NCBI GenBank assembly: GCA_038087015.1 | Contig: JASBNA010000004.1 | Coordinates: 1 to 64,000, forward strand | DNA from: Cerrena zonata | Lineage: Eukaryota; Basidiomycota; Agaricomycetes; Polyporales; Cerrenaceae | Direction of reading: 5' to 3' | DNA: 64,000 nt | Shown here: in pieces, positions 33,666-47,321 of the stretch | Position numbering within the stretch: the stretch's first letter is position 1 | Layout: every line of letters begins with the position of its first letter | Notes under the pieces: generated by a model | Database searches by the model: none | What the model was told of the DNA's origin: nothing | Seen by the model: the letters and a program-made list of their open reading frames with translations, nothing else | Made by a program: the position numbers and the translations under genes

Positions 33666-34861
33666 CTAGACGTAGTTGGCGAACATGGGGATAAGGGACT
33701 GCGCGAGGGTGTAGCTGAAAACAAGCTTGGGGCCAACAACCAAGATCTACAAAGAGTTAGTTTCGGTGCTAATACGTCGAACGAGTAACCACCAACCTTT
33801 GGTGTAAGACCCTTGAACAACGCAGAAGCTCCCTCATTCTTGACTAGTTCCTTAATAACTGACACACCGCTGACCTTCTGCTCAAAGTTGGCATTTTGGA
33901 TACGAGTCTTGATGGTATCGAGAGGAGCAGCGACAGTAATCGAAGCTACGGCACCTGCGATTGAGGCAACGAAGTTCTGAGTCCATGTTGCTTGGGAGTA
34001 ATCTTGGAGACCGAAGAACATGTCCTTGGTCACTGCTGAAGCACCGAAGAGCTGCGATTGAAAAGTTAACAAGAGTGACAATATGGACTACGGAAAATAC
34101 ACACAGCAAAGGAACCAGGTGCGTTACGCGCCATGGTCCATCCCCATCCCCGGTATAGAGCACCACGCTCTTCGAGGAAGATACGAAGAACACCACGACC
34201 ACGGAATGCCTCAGGATTAACCTGACGCTTGATTTTGAGGACATCGAGAGGAAGCAGAACCTGAATTCAATCAAAATTGAATTAGACGTCATAGAGGTCA
34301 ATGTCGTGTGATGTCATAACTTTGAGAATGTAGACGTACGACTTCACCGATACCAGTCAAGCTGCCAGCAGTTGCTTGCATCATCATCTTTCCTTTACGC
34401 TCGCCAAACACGTTTGTGAAGCTCGACTTGTAGTTGGCCGTAAGAACGTCATTGAAGAAGGGTTGACCACCGTATTTGTAGATACGTTGGGTGACTTTGT
34501 ATCCTGCGGCATAACCAAGACCAGGGAAGAGTGAAAGGAGTTTGCGACCAAGGGGTGCTGCCGCTTGGTCCCTGAAGATGATAGGGTTGAGTGAAGCAAA
34601 TGTAACCTGAATGTCGCAGTGAGTATGACTCAAGTAAGTTGTGCTGCTCGCAGAGATATTATTACCTTGGTCTTGTTACTCATCAAACGCTTCGCAATGG
34701 TATCCACAGGATGGAACACGAGCAATTCAGCAACACCTGATAGACACACTCAATAATTGACATTGACTCATGCCACGAAATTAACACTAACCTGAAGTGC
34801 CTGAACCGAGGATACGAGCAGTACCCGACTCCTTTCCCTTGACATTAATGGTTGGCGACAT
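33666..34861 (-). CDS. GGC1: Mitochondrial GTP/GDP carrier
   Basis: Six-TM carrier of the inner mitochondrial membrane that exchanges GTP for GDP and affects iron homeostasis. The start is the ATG giving MSPTINVKGKESGTARIL. All three carrier repeats are present: FHPVDTIAKRLMSNKTK, LLPLDVLKIKRQVNPEAF and APLDTIKTRIQNANFEQ. The GGC1-typical stretches LFPGLGYAAGYKVTQRIYKYG, RGWGWTMARNAPGSFALFGA and DYSQATWTQNF are seen. The last exon (from about 33,744) gives ILVVGPKLVFSYTLAQSLIP and ends ANYV. The order and residues match yeast Ggc1 closely from memory. There are five or more short introns and no defect. Confidence 0.93.
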
Positions 34862-37800
34862 TTTAGACACTACTAGGAGAAAAGTCGAGGAGGAAAGGAA
34901 GGAAAGAGAGAGGATGAAAGCAAGCTAGCAGGTCGTCCGATCTCGCCCGTCACTCTACAACCATTCCTCAAAATTATAAACGCCGGCCCGCTCCCGGATC
35001 AAAGCGATCGACGACCAAAAATGGACATCGAGAACGCGCCCCCTTTATTCACCTTGCACCTTGTTCTCTTTCTCTTACCATCTTCAACGTACGGGAGACC
35101 CTCTATCTCAACCTTCTCGCTTAGTGTATTAAATGAACGTCTTTTACGAGGTAACTTCCTAACGATTTTTTGCTCTTCTAGTTACGCGTTAATATTGATG
35201 CCACCCACTGTGCCACTGGGTCAGGAGTGCTATACAGTGGCACTTCATTTCGGTGACCTGGATGACAGACAAACTCACTACAGGATTTTGAACAATGGCT
35301 GTTTCTCTACATCTGATACTCCTTTCAAAAACAGGTCTGCTGTGATCATCGGCGGATTGCAATCCCTTCGGTCGACTATCAGCATCGACGCCGCAGCTGA
35401 CATCTCTTGCAAACATCTCAACTTACACTCCCAAAGTGTACGCTCCATATATATCTCATCTCTTTCCCCTTATAACACATGAATCACGCGTCTCCGCTTC
35501 CCTCCTCGGCTTACATGCAAACGCTTCTGAAGAGTCACTCTATCGGTCCCGCAACCGCATATAACCACCGAAATGGACTGCTTCGACACGCTGTATTGGC
35601 AAGTATCAGATTCTATGTATGTCCCTCTGCAAGAAGGATAAGCTACAACGTTTCCTACCCGTACTCACGGTGTAATGAAATAGAAGATTGAACAACATCC
35701 TTGAGGTTTGTCCTTCTCCAGATTTAATTGACCACAGACCAGCGGATAGAACGAATAGAAACATCCGATGCAGAGGTATTTATACGGAAGCGGATTGTTT
35801 ATTCCGTTGTTCTTGCTCACTCTTCACTCCTCGATATCTTACATCCTTCTCTCTTAGAGATTCGCTCCGGAGACCGCTAGTCTCTTCATTCCCTCCTGAC
35901 TATCACATCCCAGACAAATTCTGGTATCAAATGGCAGTATCCTACTACCCACACCCATCTCATTGAACCCACGTGAATCAACTTGCAAATTTGGCTCATG
36001 GTCACCATTCACGTTGACAACCACGTTTCAAATGTGTCGTATCAACACACATATGAATATCAAGGTGTGTATTACTGACAACTGTCCTTATATTTAGCAC
36101 ACCGAGAACTATTACCTCGCATCTGCCAAATACAAGATAATAAGCATTCAATATTAAATGTTTATTCTACGGTTGCCGACCGAATATAGAAAGGGGGATC
36201 ATATGCGTTGGACATGTTTTATTCGTATGTTTTATAATCTCTATGTTCTTTCATAAAAGCATTTTATTCATTTAATAGTTTGATTCGCCTACAGCTGGAG
36301 GTTGCAGTAGAAGATCCCGCCCTGGAGTGGCTCATCATTACAGACTTCATCCTTATTCAGCGAGGATTCCCCATGCCGCAATGATATTCATACCATCTTG
36401 ACCACCGACGGCATGCTACACTTCTGGCTCTTGTTTGTACTGCTCTGATTTTTTCTTCATCCTTCATAATCCTCATCTTCGCGCCGCTGTGGAAACTTGC
36501 GTCAAATAGCCATCATCATGACGGTCTCGAAGGATGTGCGTCTTCATTCAGTGGACTATACCCTATGACGACGACATTACTATCCCAAAGACCATTTCAA
36601 CCACTCGTGCCATGTTTGCGCTCTCGTTTGAGCTCTGCACCTCACTTCTACGTCATTGATACCAAACCCATCATCCGTTGGATCATCGACAACCTGGCAG
36701 CCCCCATGTTGACGTATGACCTTCTTCATACACTCGGCTACGTAATGGTCTGCATTGTGCAGTCCGGTATCCTCACTTACTCTTCGTGTTCGAGGATCAA
36801 TTGGTCGATACGGATCTTCACCTTCAAATCCGCACTGCATGCCACACTCTGGTGGCTCGTATTCGACTCTATTGGAGATTGTCTCCATTTACTATCGGTG
36901 TCTTGTATCTCGGATCTCCTATGGCTTGTATTGTTCGAAGGAGTATCTTTGAAGAAGGGTTCGAGGAGCACTATAGGCACCCTGAACCCTATAATCCAAG
37001 GCCTAGGTACTGGTCAAACATTCTGTTTTCCTACTTGGGCCAACCTTCTCGAGATTTGACGGCCTGAATGTATATCGGAATTTCGGAGATTAGGGACTGA
37101 TTGCCTTTCTGGTACCCTGCGAACGATCAACTCTTGGGTTGTACATCGGCTCATGCTCGGACGAGACCTCGGCTAATTGCATCAAACTGCGGGAAAGGCA
37201 GGTAACGTCGTTCAAGCTCCAAATTCTGTTGTACACTTACAATATAGGAAATTTAGTTTATTATTATTACAGAAAGCTGACTCGGGCTAGAGTCGTAACC
37301 AGCGCAGTTGCTGCGTTGGGGTAAAATCTCGATTCAGTTCATGTCGGTGCAACCATTTTTTGACTAGCGAAACGATGGTTGTGGAGACATGAATTGTGAT
37401 CGAAGGGAGGATCTTTTTGTTCCCTCGCTTCTGTATCCTTGGTTCTCCCCAAACACAACGAAAGACGATCAAGGATAGTCCGGTTGGATGAAGTTCCACT
37501 GCCCTCCTATTTTGGCGCGGTCATCTCGCTCGACAAGCCTTTCATGTAGGAGTCAAGTGGACGTATCCATTTTCTACCGGGTAAGCGGATTTAAATTAGG
37601 CTTATTTAAATGATTCATATCGATTCATATCGTTCATAGATGACGATGGAATTATGTTTCGGCTAACTATTACAGCTCCTGGCGGTTACTGGAATCTTCG
37701 GAGAGTTATTTGGTCTGACGCGTCTTTGACTATTATGCACTGCCTTCAAGACTTCCCAAGCTTACGGAAAGTAAACGGTTTCATTCACACGAACGTCTAC

Positions 37801-38770
37801 TCCCAACCTTTTGAAGCGCTGCGGGGTTCTATGGAGTTGCTCTTTGAATGAGCTTGTGACAGTCATTACAGTTCGGAACCTGTGCACGGTTTTACATCGA
37901 TCTTGCGATAGACCTTTTGATAGCGACCATACCTTCTCGGGCATTCTGGCCCTACAAACCACGCATCGTATTTGCGTTCTTGTGGCCCTGATGGGCAAGT
38001 ACGGAATTCCAAAAGATGTCCATGGCGTTTCCAAGACGTGTCTGGGTGTGTCACCTGGGGTACTGCCTGGTAATGTGCATTGACAACATGACAGCCTTGA
38101 AGCAAAAGCGTTACGAGCGGGTGCGTTTGGACAGCTCGGACATGCAGGTAGCATGAAACTGTGGGATGGGATCCAATCGTCACCGTTTGGTGCGTTCAAT
38201 GTACACATGGAGATGTATGGATTTCAGCTGATGTTCCCTTTTGTTCAGCCGGTCCTCTTCCAGAACGGACGTAGCCCAATGCGGGGTACTGTCAAGATAA
38301 CCTTGTCGAGTGACTCGAGTTAACATACCGGCTGACCGGGGTCCGTTCGTACCGAGCACACCGATCTACAGGGATGGCCGTAGAATCAGCGCTACTAGGG
38401 TCCCCGGGATTGGAGTTCATTTCTCGTTCTCCAGAGGAGCAACTCATTTTAGGTTTTCCGGGGGAGAATCCTGAGAGTTTAATGGTCAATCCCACCGTTG
38501 CATGCTTTTGCAATGCTGCTTTCATTTAGAACTTGGGAGAGAACCCAAGGTACGGATCAAGATGGTGCGAAGGGCGCCGTAAGTTGTATTTGTCAGGGGG
38601 ATTCCAAATTTGGGTCTGGGAACTTCGCGTAATCTGGCCACGCCTACCACCGATACAGACTTGGCGAGGTTTTCTCCTTCGACTTTCACCTCGTGTGCGG
38701 GTCTCGCAGTGAGCTATCTTCACACCCGGCCATCCGTTGCGGTGTCAGAACTCTCTCTCCTGCGACACCC
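34862..38770. other. Gene-poor 3.9 kb with possible coding remnants
   Basis: No intact gene could be assembled. At 36,370-36,440 the plus strand reads ILTTDGMLHFWLLFVLL, resembling the xxDGxLYF segment of a large fungal multi-TM family. At 36,786-37,067 an unrelated frame reads RPRYWSNILFSYLGQPS. At 37,654-37,851 the plus strand reads LTITAPGGYWNLRRVIWSD, and at 38,100-38,322 it reads GFQLMFPFVQPVLFQNGRSP. These may be decayed genes or exons of genes I cannot join. Confidence 0.3.
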
Positions 38771-41700
38771 ATGGCCCCTCCTCCCCCACCTCCGCCCCCG
38801 CCAATATGTCTCCCGTTCTTCGGAAGCAAAAAGCCCAAGCGACTCCCTTACGAGGACCGAGAGCCCTCTGAATCATACATAACACCAAGATCTAGCATTG
38901 AACGCTTGGAACGTTCAAACTCTTACTCACCAACCGCCACCGTTACTTCCCATGCCGAGAAACTTACCTTCTCTGACGATACCGAGTCTTACAATGTAGC
39001 TGGCTACGGAAAGGAGGCTCTCGAAGTCCGACCTGCCCTCAAGCGTTCGAATACCATGAAGGAGAAGGGCACTGCGAAAGCTCTGCCTCCGATTGATGAA
39101 AAGGGCGGCTCGAAGAAATGGAAGTATGGCTATGGTTGGGGTATTGGCAACAAGAATAAAGAGAAGGAAAGAGAAAGAGAGCGAGAGCAACAAGGTGCAT
39201 CATTGTCAAGGAATACTACTCAGACCTCTGTTACTCGCCCTCCGCATTACGAATCTCCTCGCCCGTCCCGTCGCCCTTCAGACCGATCCGCCTCTTCATC
39301 CTCCTCCGTACCCCAAACAGCTAGCTCCATTCCTCCACACATGAGACAACGAGCATCCTATGATTCGCCAACTCGGTCGAACAGCCAGCGGACTCAGTCT
39401 TCCGGGAGAACGCAAATCTCCGCTCGAAGGCCCGGTCTTCCTACCAATGATTCTGCAAGCACACTTGTTGGCTCTCTGTTGGATCGCAAGCTTCGTGATA
39501 ATGAACCTCTCAAGGAAAGACCTGATTCTGCAGAGCGTTTGGAGGCACTTCGTGACCTGATGAAGAAAGACAGTCTTGATTATTAGTACGTCTTTTTTTT
39601 CCGTGATACAATCGGGACAAACCTTCCTGACCCTTCCATGTTTCAGCGTCATCCCTTCCCAGGACGCCCATGGTTCAGAATATGTCGGCATCAACGACAA
39701 AAGGGTTGAATGGATCTCAGGGTATGTCTCATAGCGTCGCATCATTGTCTCATTCTGACCTGTGGCGTTTTCTCTTTCACTCTAGTTTCACGGGCTCAGT
39801 GGCAACCGTCGTTGTTTCGAAGTCTTCAGCTTACATTTCGGTTGATTCTCGATATTGGTCTCAAGCTAGCAAGGAGACCGATGCCAACTGGAATGTAATC
39901 CGACAAGGCGATGCTGATAGCCCTAAGGATTGGAAATCTTGGCTCACTGAGCGAGCCAACGAGGCTCGGGTTGGAATCGATGCACGTATGATTGAACATC
40001 GTGAAGCCACAAGCCTCAACTTGGAACTACAGAAGAAGAAATCCAAACTCGTTTATCCCCCTCAGAACCTTGTCGATCTCATCTGGCAAGACAAACCCAT
40101 TCGAAGCAAAGAGTCCATCTTCGTTCAGCCGCTCAACTTCACCGGCCTGGCAGCTGGTGCGAAGTTGGACAAACTGAGGAGATGGATCAAATCATATCCT
40201 CCTAGCATCTCTTCCTATTCAAAGTCCGAACCCAAGCCCTCGAACAAGCAAGTAGCGACATTGGTCTCTAACTTGGCTTGTGTCGCCTGGTTATTGAACC
40301 TGCGCGGAGAAGATATCCCCTTCAATCCTCTATTTTACTCTTATTTGTTCGTTTCGCTTGATCAAGCCATCTTGTTCGTCGATAAGGACAAGGTTGGTGA
40401 CGAGGTCTCGGATTATCTCAATACCATTGGTGTTGAGCGACGAGAGTACAATGATATCTGGACTTTCCTCCGAAGAAAAGAATGGGGGGAAGGCAAGGTG
40501 TGTAATTTTATGTTAAGCTACTCAAATATGAAATTAATTGATTTCGTCACCCAGATTCTCATCACGCCCGAAACTTCTTACGCAATCTCTCTGATGCTCA
40601 CTTCATATCGTTACACTGTTGCGGTCTCTGAAGTCGAGGTTTGGAAAGCGGTCAAGAACCGTACAGAACTTGAGGGTCTTCGTGCGGCCTATAAACGTGA
40701 CGGTGCTGCCTTCGTTCGATGGATGGCTTGGATGGATCACAAAATAAATCAAGGTTACCAAATTACCGAGTACGAGGCTGGTTGGAGATTGACAGAATTC
40801 AGAAGGGAAGGAGAGCATTACAGAGGCCTTGCATACCAGAATATCAGTGCCTATGGACCCAATGCTGGTCAGTGAACCTTCTATTTAATCTCGGTCGAAA
40901 TATTTTTACTAATAAACTTTGCAGCGCTTCCGCATTACTCTCCTCAGAAGCCGACCGCCATTCCTATTGAAAAGGACTATCCCTATTTGAACGATTCTGG
41001 AGGCCAATACCGGGATGGTACCTGTGACACCACTCGCACTATGCACTTCGGCCGTCCTACTCCGGAACAATGTGAAGCCTTCACTAGAGTACTTCAGGGC
41101 CATGTACGTCGCGTTCTACCTATTTTTATCTGTTGTATCGACCGAGTTCTTAATATTTATCGTATTCTTAGATTGCGATAGACAGCGCTGTCTTCCCAGC
41201 GGGTACTCCTGGTTCTAAACTTGATGTACTCGCCCGCCGAGCGCTGTGGCAAGATGGAATGAATTATGGGGTAAGCTGCTCTGTGTCCTGGAATCCGCGA
41301 TTTAACTAACCCGGTATCGTCTTCTCCGTATAGCACGGAACTGGCCATGGCGTTGGCTCATACCTAACTGTCCATGAAGGCCCGCATGGTTTCAGCTCGG
41401 ACACACCCCTTGTTCCTGGTCACATCGTCACCAATGAGCCTGGATACTGTAAGATAAACTCTTCTCTTTTGATACGTAACTCTTACTGACGTATCATCTA
41501 GACAAAGAAGGCGAATTTGGTATCCGAATTGAGTCTGCACTTATTGTGAGGGAAATACAGGTACGTCTTCTTCGGAGAAACGAGATATCTAGAGTTTCTG
41601 ACTAATCCTTTTCATCTAGACTAAGCACGGATGGGGCGGAGGACCCTGGTATGGGTTCGAGCGTCTCACCTGTGTCCCCATCCAAACCAAGATGATCAAG

Positions 41701-41947
41701 GATTCCATGTTGTCAGGTGTCGAAAAGCAATGGATCAAGGTGCGTCGTCATGAACTCTCCTCGCATCACCTAATCTAACCTATATCGCACTCTGTCCTTC
41801 TAGGACCACAATCGTCAATGTTTCGAAACACTTGAACCATTGATCAGACACGACAAACGTGCACTCAAATGGCTCAGACGTGAGGCTGACCGCGGCATTG
41901 GGCTTGCAAACCCAGTCGCTGGTGGTCTAGCTATAGACTGGGATTGA
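38771..41947 (+). CDS. Xaa-Pro aminopeptidase (aminopeptidase P, M24B) with long N-terminal extension
   Basis: Removes the N-terminal residue next to proline. The start ATG gives [17 protein letters not shown] and a Ser-rich, low-complexity ~240-residue extension not found in standard aminopeptidase P. The creatinase-like domain then begins at [20 protein letters not shown]...[12 protein letters not shown]. The metal-binding core is complete: [19 protein letters not shown] (two Asp), [19 protein letters not shown] (His), [17 protein letters not shown] (two Glu). The [19 protein letters not shown] stretch matches the family C-terminal region. There are seven or so introns near the 3' half. Two Mn(II) ions are expected. 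The extension may act in localisation or regulation. Its stop faces NOG1 across 719 bp. Confidence 0.92.
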
Positions 41948-42666
41948 ATGATACCACTGGAAGATACCATTCATCACCCTTCACACACAATATCCCTTTT
42001 CATTTGACTTTTCTCTTTCCTCTCCACTCTGCCAATATTTTACAAAATCGTATGTCACGACTTTATTTCTCCTGTCTGTATTCCTTTTTTGTATTTCTCG
42101 TCTATCTCTGCCGTGTCTATCTGACATTGTATAGTTTATCATTTATCTTAGATCCTCAGAATAAGGGCTGTCGTAGGGCATTCCCTCTTTCTCACCACTT
42201 TCCTCTGTTCTATCACAGGCTTTTCTGGTCGCCGTTATTTGGTTATCTATCCGACGAGCCACAATGCTTCTATCACATCGCTTCGGTCTCTCCCTGCGTG
42301 TGCAGGAAACTCCTGTCTAACGCTATGTCTATGCTCTTTTCTTCGTGTAAATAAACAATTTGCTTTTGGTTGGATATCTTATCGCTGTTGTGCATTTCTC
42401 ACACAGCTTTCTGCTTCTCTGTACTATCCTTTGTTTCAGTAGGTAGTTCTTACCTTGGTATATGATGTAGATAACATCACGACACGACATTTGAATGATT
42501 GATGTTACGAGTTTTGATGATACATCCCGACTTGTGGCGTGTTCGGATCGCTCAGGGTGACAGAGTTCACAACGAAGCATTGTCAACTTTGAAGTATGAA
42601 TGAATACAAGAAAACGATAAGTGTACAGAAGTGATCCAAGCAAAGATCGTATAGTACAAGGAGAGC
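41948..42666. other. Convergent intergenic region, pyrimidine-rich
   Basis: This lies between the aminopeptidase P stop (+) and the NOG1 stop (-). No gene is supported. TCTCTTTCC-type pyrimidine tracts and repeated CTATCTCTG words dominate; this is likely two 3' UTRs. Confidence 0.4.
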
Positions 42667-45131
42667 TCATCTCCGGTCGGTCTTGCCCATCTTCCGCTTT
42701 CCAGCGAAGAGATGCTTGGGCTGCAAAAAACGTCCGAGTAAACGGTCTGACGGGATAAGAAGGACAAAGTGTGACATACCATTTTGGTTTTGATTGCACG
42801 ATCAGATTCACCAGCCCGTGCATGCATATTCCGCTCTCTCTGTCCGAGATTCCGCAGCTTAATAGCCTTGGAAGCTTGCTATGAAGACGAAGAAATAATC
42901 AGTTCTGCATCGCCAACGGAAAACAACCGAATACACATACCGCTTGGTCCCGCATACCAGCAAACTGTCGATTTGACTTGGGTTCCCGTGCACCCTTGGC
43001 AACGACTGCGCCAGAGTTATCTTTGACTCTCTTGTTCGGTGAGCCACCCTCATCCACATCCATCCAATCACCTTCTCCAGCTTCTTCATCAATGTCCATC
43101 TCCGCATCTTCCTCCTCACGCTGTCGTTTCCTCTTCTCACCCGCGACCTTGGCCAAAGCATCCGCTCGCTCCTGTATCCGACTAGGATCCAAGCCAGCTT
43201 TGGTCAGGCCACTCGTGAGTTCATGGAGCGTGCGTAAACCGGCAGTTCTAGGAAGGGGTGCACGGTGCTTGCCTGCCTTCTTAGTTATCTGTGAAATGAG
43301 TTTCTTCTCTCGTGACACTTTACCCTCCGCGGCTTCCCGCTCGTCGTCTGAGTCGAACTGAATAGTAATGCCGTTAGTTAATACATGTAAACGTGCTCTT
43401 ATGCGGAGTTTACGTACGATATCCTCCTCACTGTCATAGAACCCTTCAGCTTGAAGTTTCTCCTCCTCACGTTCGAGTGCCTCAAGCTTCTCCAAGATAT
43501 CAGGATCGATGAAGTCGGCGATGTTCTTGCCATTCATGATCTCGGGTATAATATCATCTTTCCACTCGTCGTTGGCGAGCATGTAGTCCTCTGGAAGCAG
43601 CGGACAGTAAGAAATGTGAACAATCCAACGATAGATAAGGAAACTTACTCTTCATGTTGATGTTATAAACACCAGCACCACCCTCTTCGGCCTCGATATC
43701 GCGTTGTAACCTACGACGTTCGGGATCTTCCTTGTCGTATTTCTTCCTGCTCTTAACAGCATCAGGAATGAATGGCTCCCGTACGACGTCGTCGCGAGCT
43801 TTGGGCTGAGCGACGTGCAATCGGTTAAGGATAGAGTTAATTTTGCTGCCCTTGAGCTTGGTGTCAACACGATGTTCGAGCAGAGCGTCGCAGGCCTTGT
43901 TCTTGAGGTCCATGACGCCCTCGTCAGTGTAGCATGATGTTTCGACATAACGAACATCCTCAGCATTGATGATTTCGTCGACAAGGGTTCGGTTCTCAGG
44001 GAGATAGGTCGTCTAGTCGAGCAACGTCGGCTTTGTTGAGGACCAAAACGGTAGGTTTGTTCGCGAAGAGCGGCTTGATTGAGTGGAACAGTTTGCACTG
44101 TGATAGATGTCCATCGTAAATGTCAGGTGATTAAGATCGCAGGAACTGAATCACTTGCCTGAGCCTCGATAGTGTAGCCACACTGCTCACTAAGATCCAT
44201 GAAATACAGTACACAGGCCTTAAGATGGGCCATAGCAGTGATACTCTGCATCTCAATCGTGTTCATCTCCTCGAGTGGATGATCGAGGATACCAGGTGTA
44301 TCAATAACCTGCCATCTCATGTATCGATAGTCAAGGTGACCAACGAAAAGAGATTTGGTGGTGAAAGCATAAGGTTGACATCAACATCTGCCCGAGTGAC
44401 TTTGTTGATGAAGGATGATTTTCCGACGTTGGGGTATCCACAAATAAGGAGTGTGCGGGCGGTGGGGTCAATTGCGGGGAGACGGGAGATATGTTGCCGG
44501 ACTTGTTCGAGATAGGCCAATGGGTCTTTTTGTCGGCGCATGATCGTAGCCATCCTGAATAGAGATTTAGCAAGATATACATGTCGGGGGATCGAAGTAC
44601 GTACCGACCGAGAGCGGCCTTTTTCAGTTGTTTACACCGGTATAAACTATCACCAAACTTGAGGAGACGGACATAGTCTTTTGCGACATGGTCAATAAGA
44701 TGCCTGCAGGTGCGAAGCTGACCTAAAGCAAGCTTGTAATGGTTCTTATCGTAAAGCACATTCATTAACGAGGATAGGAAAGGATGGAGATCCTAGTTTC
44801 CAAAGACATTAGGATGATTTTGGCTATCAAAAGATAAGCAAAACATACGTCAAGCATTGGGAACTCGTCAAGGATAGCACTAAGTTTTTCATCGAAAGAG
44901 TCTTGTGTGAACTTCACTTTGCGCATATAAAAGTTGCGAATACGGCTGATCTTGAAGTTCTTGTGAATGACCTATAGTTCCGGTATGTAATAATTTAATT
45001 AAAATTTCCCCCTCCTATTCAAACGATGAACATACCGTTGGTGTTTTGCGCTGAGTCTTGGACAAAACAATGTCCAAAAAGTCGGTCGCAGTGGGCACCG
45101 GAGCAATCGCCTTCAGGCCACTCGTCGACAT
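42667..45131 (-). CDS. NOG1: Nucleolar GTP-binding protein NOG1
   Basis: An Obg-related GTPase needed for 60S ribosome subunit assembly in the nucleolus. The start at 45,131 gives [20 protein letters not shown], typical for NOG1. Then come [20 protein letters not shown], the P-loop [20 protein letters not shown] (G1), DTPGILD (G3), [15 protein letters not shown] and NKAD (G4). The C-terminal half has [20 protein letters not shown]...[18 protein letters not shown], a run of acidic and basic helices, and a basic end [16 protein letters not shown]. The full order matches the family and length is normal. There are about eight introns. No defect is seen. Confidence 0.94.
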
Positions 45132-47321
45132 CTTGGGATAAGGTCGTCAAGGGTGGTGCTGGGGCAGTTTTTGTGAGTGAGAATAAATGAGACTCTCCGT
45201 CGTCGTCGTTGTGGTCGATGAGCTCGAGCTTCAAGTCGTAGCGGAAGCGCATGCAGGATCGAAAATTTGTATTACATAATCGAGATTTCCATACCAGTCG
45301 ATCAACCCTAGACTAGGGGTGAGTTGCAGAAGGCAATTCCCGTCATTCCAAAAATGGATACTGTCGTGGTTGGGAAGCGAAGTTGCTGGATATATTGGAG
45401 ACTACATAGGAATGATTCAAGTTGCTACGGTCTCGCTTCCAGAACATTGCTTAGACTACGATTAGTCTGGGCATCCTAAATACTAAATAAGCTCTTTTGA
45501 CTCAGATCATAATGTAAACATCACTGCACCAAGGCCGTGTTGCCAACAGTCGAGGATATGACGCTATGGGAAGTTGGAGCTCGGGTTTAAAGCTCGCGCC
45601 GCTATACTCTACCCAATAGAGAGGATATCTATATGGAATCTATAAGTACCTGGCCCAATGCACAGTCATCCCCGTAGGTCATGTAATACATCTCCGTCCA
45701 GGTTTCTGTTTTTATAACACTTCAAACTCGGAATTCTGATTGACAGATTACGAGGGACACGTTCTCCCAGGGATATTGACAGATGACCCCTTAGAAACGA
45801 TCGATGAGTAAGGCACACAATGTATTCACTTGGATGGAAATTCCAGTCACATAACAGGTTCCTGCAGGTACGACTTGCAAACTCTGGCAGACCCAATACA
45901 TAGACGGACGTGATTATCCATTGGTGAAGGAAACCTAAAATGGATATCGCCACAAAGAGTTATTCCTGATGTCCACTTCTGATGTCCGACTCGCTATTTC
46001 ATCACTGAGACATGCGGCGTGATGTGCACAGTAGGATGTACCCTTATATACCCACCCTAATACCTCCGCCTTATCATGTACCTCTGGAAGAGTGACTCAC
46101 TGGAAATTGATTCTCGGATGCCGTTTCCGCAGGTATTAGTATGCCTGTTTTTCATTGACATTCGGATCGCATGTGAAGAGTTAAGAATATTAGTGTTCTG
46201 TCACCCCGGTCAAAATTCAGTCCCTGGATACCTATATACCTGACTGAGGAGTTCGTAGTGACTGGCAGTTAATTGTGGGGAAGATGATGGTGTTTCTACG
46301 ACATTGTCAGCTGAACAAGATAGCGGGTGATCGGCCGATACTTTTCGAAAGTAAACTTTATATCTTGGTTGTAAAACCGGGCTTACTTGTTCAGCTCCGG
46401 ATTTCAGGTACGCCCTATTCCGGAGCCTTTGAGACTACTCGGAGATAGACCAGTCATCAATTTACAACAAGAACAAGTATGATGCCAGCGCCGTTTGCTT
46501 ATGACCGACATATCATCCACATGCCGGTTAGCTTGCGAGCGCTGCAGTCCTACTACGTCTGTTAATGCAATGGAGGTTGTGTTGTGTTACGAGGACACAC
46601 GGGTTGTGAGTTCATTGATGCATATGCAACACTGAACAACAATTCCTTGTGCTACGGGCGACCAATATGGGGCCACGCGAATCATCTGATCGGCGAGCTG
46701 GAACCTTGTCTTAAGCGTCTCCGTGGAGCCGTCCGAATATCCCAGTTGACTGGCGCATTTTTACCGCTGTGAGCACACAGTTCTTTATTCGTCACCGGCA
46801 TCCCCCAATGTTTGACAGGGTGCCAAAGCAACGACGGGACATATCGACACAGTCGCCAGGGGGGCCGTGTTCGGTGATGACGGTGGGGAAGGAATTTAGC
46901 AAAGGTAGGATTTGCAAAGCCAGAGTGATTCTTTCCAGAGCAGGAGTCGAGTTGCAGGGTAGGCTTCACAGGGCATGGAAATGATGCTTGATGGAAGAAT
47001 CGAGAAGGAAGCAATAAAAGGGCGTCTTGGGAGTGATATCAGGAGGCAGTGCATGTAGCAGTGCCTGGGATTATTGCAGCGTCGGAAGAGGGCGATTGCC
47101 TCGAGCTGCGAATGCGATGTCCCAGGAAGTTCCTGTCATCGTCGTCTAACATCAACAACGGATTGCATCCCGTGGGAGGGACCGCGCTAACTTATCCACC
47201 ATGCATTCATTTCCAGCCGTCCATCATTTCGAACTTCCTTCACGATTTTAGCCAGCCTCTATTCTGTCCACTTGGATCAATACTCTTGCCCTCTTCCTTC
47301 CATCTCGACCACCTCCCTGCC
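45132..47321. other. Gene-poor 2.2 kb stretch
   Basis: No intact gene is supported. A short frame on the plus strand near 46,584-46,772 reads YGRPIWGHANHLIGELEPCL, whose GRPxWG core resembles a widespread basidiomycete family of unknown function; the rest of that family is missing. The right end contains the promoter of the Galpha gene. Confidence 0.35.

Noticed and set aside
33528..33788. Plus-strand open frame of 86 codons
   Set aside because: It overlaps the GGC1 last exon and 3' flank on the other strand; the composition is the antisense of that gene.
35021..35966. Three plus-strand frames of 70-153 codons
   Set aside because: No start context, conserved motif or exon structure; composition does not resemble the real genes nearby.
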